NCBI GenBank assembly: GCA_002402245.1
Contig: NVVP01000006.1
Location: 26,976 to 37,388 of the forward strand
DNA length: 10,413 nucleotides
Direction: 5' to 3'
From: Gammaproteobacteria bacterium
GTDB lineage: Bacteria > Pseudomonadota > Gammaproteobacteria > Nitrosococcales > Methylophagaceae
Shown here: positions 8,092 to 10,413 of the stretch, piece by piece
How positions within the stretch are numbered: position 1 is the first letter of the stretch
How the letters are laid out: each line of letters starts with the position of its first letter
Notes under the pieces: generated by a model
The model's input: the letters and a program-made list of their open reading frames with translations, nothing else
What the model was told of the DNA's origin: nothing
Databases searched by the model: none
Translations under genes and position numbers: made by a program

Positions 8092-8095
8092 AATT

Positions 8096-8785
8096 TTACA
8101 GTGCCAATACCAGTTCAGAGACTAAAAACTGAGCATAGCCCCGTAAGGGTGTAGATGGCATTCGTTCAATTCTTAATTGCACTACCGTTACTTGCCAATC
8201 AAGGCCTTCAAGACCATGAATAAATGCACGTATCGCCTGATAATCGCCTTCTAATACCAACCGTTGCATCGGGCGATGGAAAATAGTGCCTGCCGACATC
8301 CGTTTAATCCATGTTTCAGAAGAAGGCAGTATAAGATCCGTCATAGCAGCCGCATCTACTTTCACTTTACGTTTCTTTTTATTCTTGGGCTTAGTATTCC
8401 GGTTAGGCACTTTTGTCAGCAACGTTTCATTGGTTTTAATTCTCACTCCGGTATTACGTGCCAATTCAGAAATACGTACCTTTAAGGCCTGTGAATCAAA
8501 AGGTGCTAAGCGTTGACTCACACCATCAGCCATTGATCTAAGCACCTCTAATGCTTGCTCTTGATCATCCAGCTGCTGTAATAACTCTTCTACACCTTGT
8601 TCAGGCTCATCAGGAATTCGGGCTTTAAATAACTTTCTTTGTGTTGATTCAGCTTGTTGCTCTAATAATACAATAGCTTTATTTTCAGGCATAAATCGTA
8701 GGCCAAAATAGCCACCTAAGATAATCACCACCATCACCACAGCCAATAGGATCTGCTCGGTCATTTTTAATTTAGACAATGTCAT
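8096..8785 (-). CDS. PilO/GspM-like inner-membrane alignment protein
   Basis: The product has 229 residues. A single N-terminal membrane helix at about 11-29 follows a short cytoplasmic tail. A charged coiled-coil-like segment runs from about 36 to 92, and a periplasmic C-terminal half (about 97-229) has the alternating pattern of the PilO/GspM ferredoxin-like fold (MQRLVLEGDY, AIRAFIHGLE, WQVTVVQLRIE). Sequence conservation in this family is weak, so the call rests on architecture plus position between the GspL-like and ATPase genes. In related machines this protein dimerises with the PilN/GspL periplasmic domain. Residues 132-143 form an unusually basic patch (nine Lys/Arg in twelve) in the loop between the subdomains. 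The start overlaps the upstream stop as ATGA, and an AAGG seven bases ahead (8793-8796) supports it. Confidence 0.78.
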   Translation of the reverse strand: MTLSKLKMTEQILLAVVMVVIILGGYFGLRFMPENKAIVLLEQQAESTQRKLFKARIPDEPEQGVEELLQQLDDQEQALEVLRSMADGVSQRLAPFDSQALKVRISELARNTGVRIKTNETLLTKVPNRNTKPKNKKKRKVKVDAAAMTDLILPSSETWIKRMSAGTIFHRPMQRLVLEGDYQAIRAFIHGLEGLDWQVTVVQLRIERMPSTPLRGYAQFLVSELVLAL

Positions 8786-10413
8786 CGTATCGCCTTTTGC
8801 TGTTTAATCATCTCGGCTGATACTAATTTTACTAAACGCATTGATACCGTAAACCCCTCTAAACTCATTGGCCCCAATGCAGCGACCACATGGCTATCTC
8901 TTACTTCCATTTGCCAAGGACTCACCGCCTCTTCCATCTGCTGAATAAAGGACTGAGCAGCCGTTTCGGTTAAGGCCCATGCCTCAAGGTTAAAGTTTTC
9001 CACCTCAACCCGAGTATCTGGTTTGTTAGAAGGTGCTATCGGCATCAATGTTGCTCGTCGACCGAACTCATCAACTTTATTAATAATGACATCATCACCC
9101 ACAGCATTTTGTAATATGCCTAATATCGCTTGAACTAAAGCCTCTCGCTCTGGGATATCTTTACCAAAGAAATCTAAACGCGCCTTGGTACGCAATTGAT
9201 CTATTTCCTGTTCTTTTAATAAGGCCTTACGTTTCTCAACTTGTTTGATATCACCTTTAATACGTTGCATCGCACCATTAATCGTTTTCCATTGCGCATC
9301 TACTTCTTCTTTATGGCTACTAATACTGCTATCTCTAATCAGTAGTGATAATTCAGCACCCATAATAATAAGCATCATCACAATACACAGTGCAGCCAAA
9401 CGCACTTCAACACGCTGCCAAAGAACAGGTAATGGCCCACCAAGACGTACCTCTGCACAACGTTCTTTACCTGATAATCCTAATGCATGAGTAGCCGCAC
9501 CCAGCATACCGGGGCTAATATCAACGCCGATAGGCTGCTTATTTAATACTTTCAAATCAACATCAAGTGTATGGCTTAATTCCTCAAATAAGCCATCTGA
9601 CTCATCATGCCAATCTGCCAACCAAATAGGCGCATTAGCCGGTGGATTTAAGGTGTGATAACTCTCAAGACAAGACTGAAGAGCTTGTTTGGCAGGGTTA
9701 ATATATTGATGCTGACTGATAATTTTATTGCCTGACACCTGCATCACAAAAGCCAGGCCAATATGTGATTCTAATACCACCGCAGGGGCTTCATTATCAG
9801 GAATCAAGCTAGCGCTAGATCCCGCTAATGGATACATAGCCTGCAATACCACCCCTTGATTACTAAACTCTTTAGTCCAGCGTTGTAATAATGTCTTATT
9901 AACACAAGTTACAAGCCAACTATAGGTGCCTGGTACATCGCTTACTTCAGCTTGAGGCGACCAGCCACATTCAATCGCTTCATCTTCAGCTTTTAACCAT
10001 TCCTGACTCGCTAAACACGCCTTTAATTGGCTTGGACGGATATAGCCTAATTCTTCTGCTAAATCACCAAAACGACGTAATGAAAAGTTATCTGCTAGGG
10101 CTAAGCCTCCGGCTGCATTGGCTTTACCTTGCTGCAAGTCAATTACTGCTGAGGCTTGTTCTTCAGTCATATAACCACGCCCCACTAACAAATGACCTAC
10201 TGACCACTGCGTCGTGTGTTGCATCAATAAAGGTTCTGCTTCCCAGCGAATCAACTCTTGCATTTGAGCTGATGGTCGTGGCTTTTTCGGGTCAACCGGT
10301 AGCTCAATTAAGGTTGATAATACCGTTGGCGACAGTAATACCGCCTCGCCGCCTTCCCAGCCATCACTTTTTAAGCTATTAATTAACTCGGCTACACTAT
10401 CAGCCATATCTGC
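8782..10413 (-). CDS. GspL-like PilM-PilN fusion with MshEN-like repeats, 5'-truncated
   Basis: The frame is open to the right edge. The ATG at 10407 gives 541 residues but lacks the first strands of an actin-like fold, so the start is probably further upstream. By that numbering, residues 1-66 (IELP, then RWEAEPLL) and about 160-310 (TYSWLVT, LQAMYPLAGSSA, PGMLGAATHALGL) resemble the PilM/GspL cytoplasmic actin-like domain. Between them lie two MshEN-like motifs at 69-92 and 112-135. A membrane helix at about 336-357 is followed by a coiled coil (362-412) and a ferredoxin-like periplasmic domain (to about 530), as in PilN or the C-terminal half of GspL. The role expected from the family is to recruit the ATPase to the inner membrane and connect it to the periplasmic alignment complex. 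The stop overlaps the next start as ATGA. An alternative reading is a MshI-like protein, but MshI is normally shorter. Confidence 0.8.
   Translation of the reverse strand, partial: ADMADSVAELINSLKSDGWEGGEAVLLSPTVLSTLIELPVDPKKPRPSAQMQELIRWEAEPLLMQHTTQWSVGHLLVGRGYMTEEQASAVIDLQQGKANAAGGLALADNFSLRRFGDLAEELGYIRPSQLKACLASQEWLKAEDEAIECGWSPQAEVSDVPGTYSWLVTCVNKTLLQRWTKEFSNQGVVLQAMYPLAGSSASLIPDNEAPAVVLESHIGLAFVMQVSGNKIISQHQYINPAKQALQSCLESYHTLNPPANAPIWLADWHDESDGLFEELSHTLDVDLKVLNKQPIGVDISPGMLGAATHALGLSGKERCAEVRLGGPLPVLWQRVEVRLAALCIVMMLIIMGAELSLLIRDSSISSHKEEVDAQWKTINGAMQRIKGDIKQVEKRKALLKEQEIDQLRTKARLDFFGKDIPEREALVQAILGILQNAVGDDVIINKVDEFGRRATLMPIAPSNKPDTRVEVENFNLEAWALTETAAQSFIQQMEEAVSPWQMEVRDSHVVAALGPMSLEGFTVSMRLVKLVSAEMIKQQKAIR
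8793..8796 (-). promoter_or_regulatory. Weak Shine-Dalgarno (AAGG) for the PilO/GspM-like gene
   Basis: On the minus strand AAGG lies seven bases before the ATG at 8785, within the end of the GspL-like gene. It is a weak site next to an ATGA overlap, which fits re-initiation by ribosomes finishing the upstream gene. Confidence 0.5.

Noticed and set aside
8264..8516. Open frames on the plus strand antisense to the PilO/GspM-like gene
   Set aside because: The translations are Cys/Arg/Phe-rich with no recognisable motif, and the minus-strand frame has clear family architecture and operon overlaps. They are shadow frames.
2716..10413. Naming the block as the MSHA pilus locus
   Set aside because: The secretin and ATPase are MshL- and MshE-like in motifs, but the gene order differs from the MSHA locus, MshM and MshN are absent, and the ATPase lacks MshEN motifs. 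Family-level names were kept instead.

Overview
The window looks like a chromosomal segment of an A+T-leaning gammaproteobacterium. The best clues are a DUF1631 protein, a YbbO-type short-chain dehydrogenase (SDR) and a type IV pilus/type II secretion gene set. No species can be named from the sequence alone. It is almost fully coding: there is no non-coding stretch over 300 bases, and I see no RNA gene, insertion sequence, CRISPR array or attachment site.

Left part, plus strand (1-2719): the C-terminal ~80% of a DUF1631 protein, whose true start lies off the left edge. A complete SDR oxidoreductase follows 12 bases downstream. These two look like ordinary housekeeping or accessory genes with no evident link to the rest.

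Right part, minus strand (2716-10413): a tightly packed six-gene block, read from right to left. It encodes (1) a GspL-like PilM/PilN fusion, cut by the right edge, (2) a PilO/GspM-like inner-membrane protein, (3) a GspE/PilB-type ATPase, (4) a GspF/PilC platform protein, (5) a PilP/GspC-like periplasmic protein and (6) an outer-membrane secretin. Junctions are ATGA, a 4-base gap, TAATG, a 2-base gap and TAATG, so one transcript with translational coupling is likely. Together they form a nearly complete envelope-spanning machine: ATPase, platform, alignment proteins and secretin. Pilins or pseudopilins, prepilin peptidase and a retraction ATPase are not in the window; pilin-like genes may lie beyond the right edge. 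The gene order (L/MN, M/O, E, F, P/C, D) matches neither the canonical gsp operon, nor pilMNOPQ, nor the MSHA locus as I know them.

The most interesting signals are in this block. The GspL-like protein carries two 24-residue motifs that resemble the MshEN cyclic-di-GMP-binding repeat, a motif known from MshE-type ATPases, while the ATPase encoded in the same block lacks it. The secretin carries a Ser/Arg-rich linker and a ~165-residue C-terminal extension; the extension's last ~85 residues resemble the DUF3438/TIGR03749 proteins of integrative conjugative elements. The two transcription units converge with interlocking stop codons (CTAA), and the only terminator-like hairpin I see for the secretion block lies inside the opposing SDR gene.
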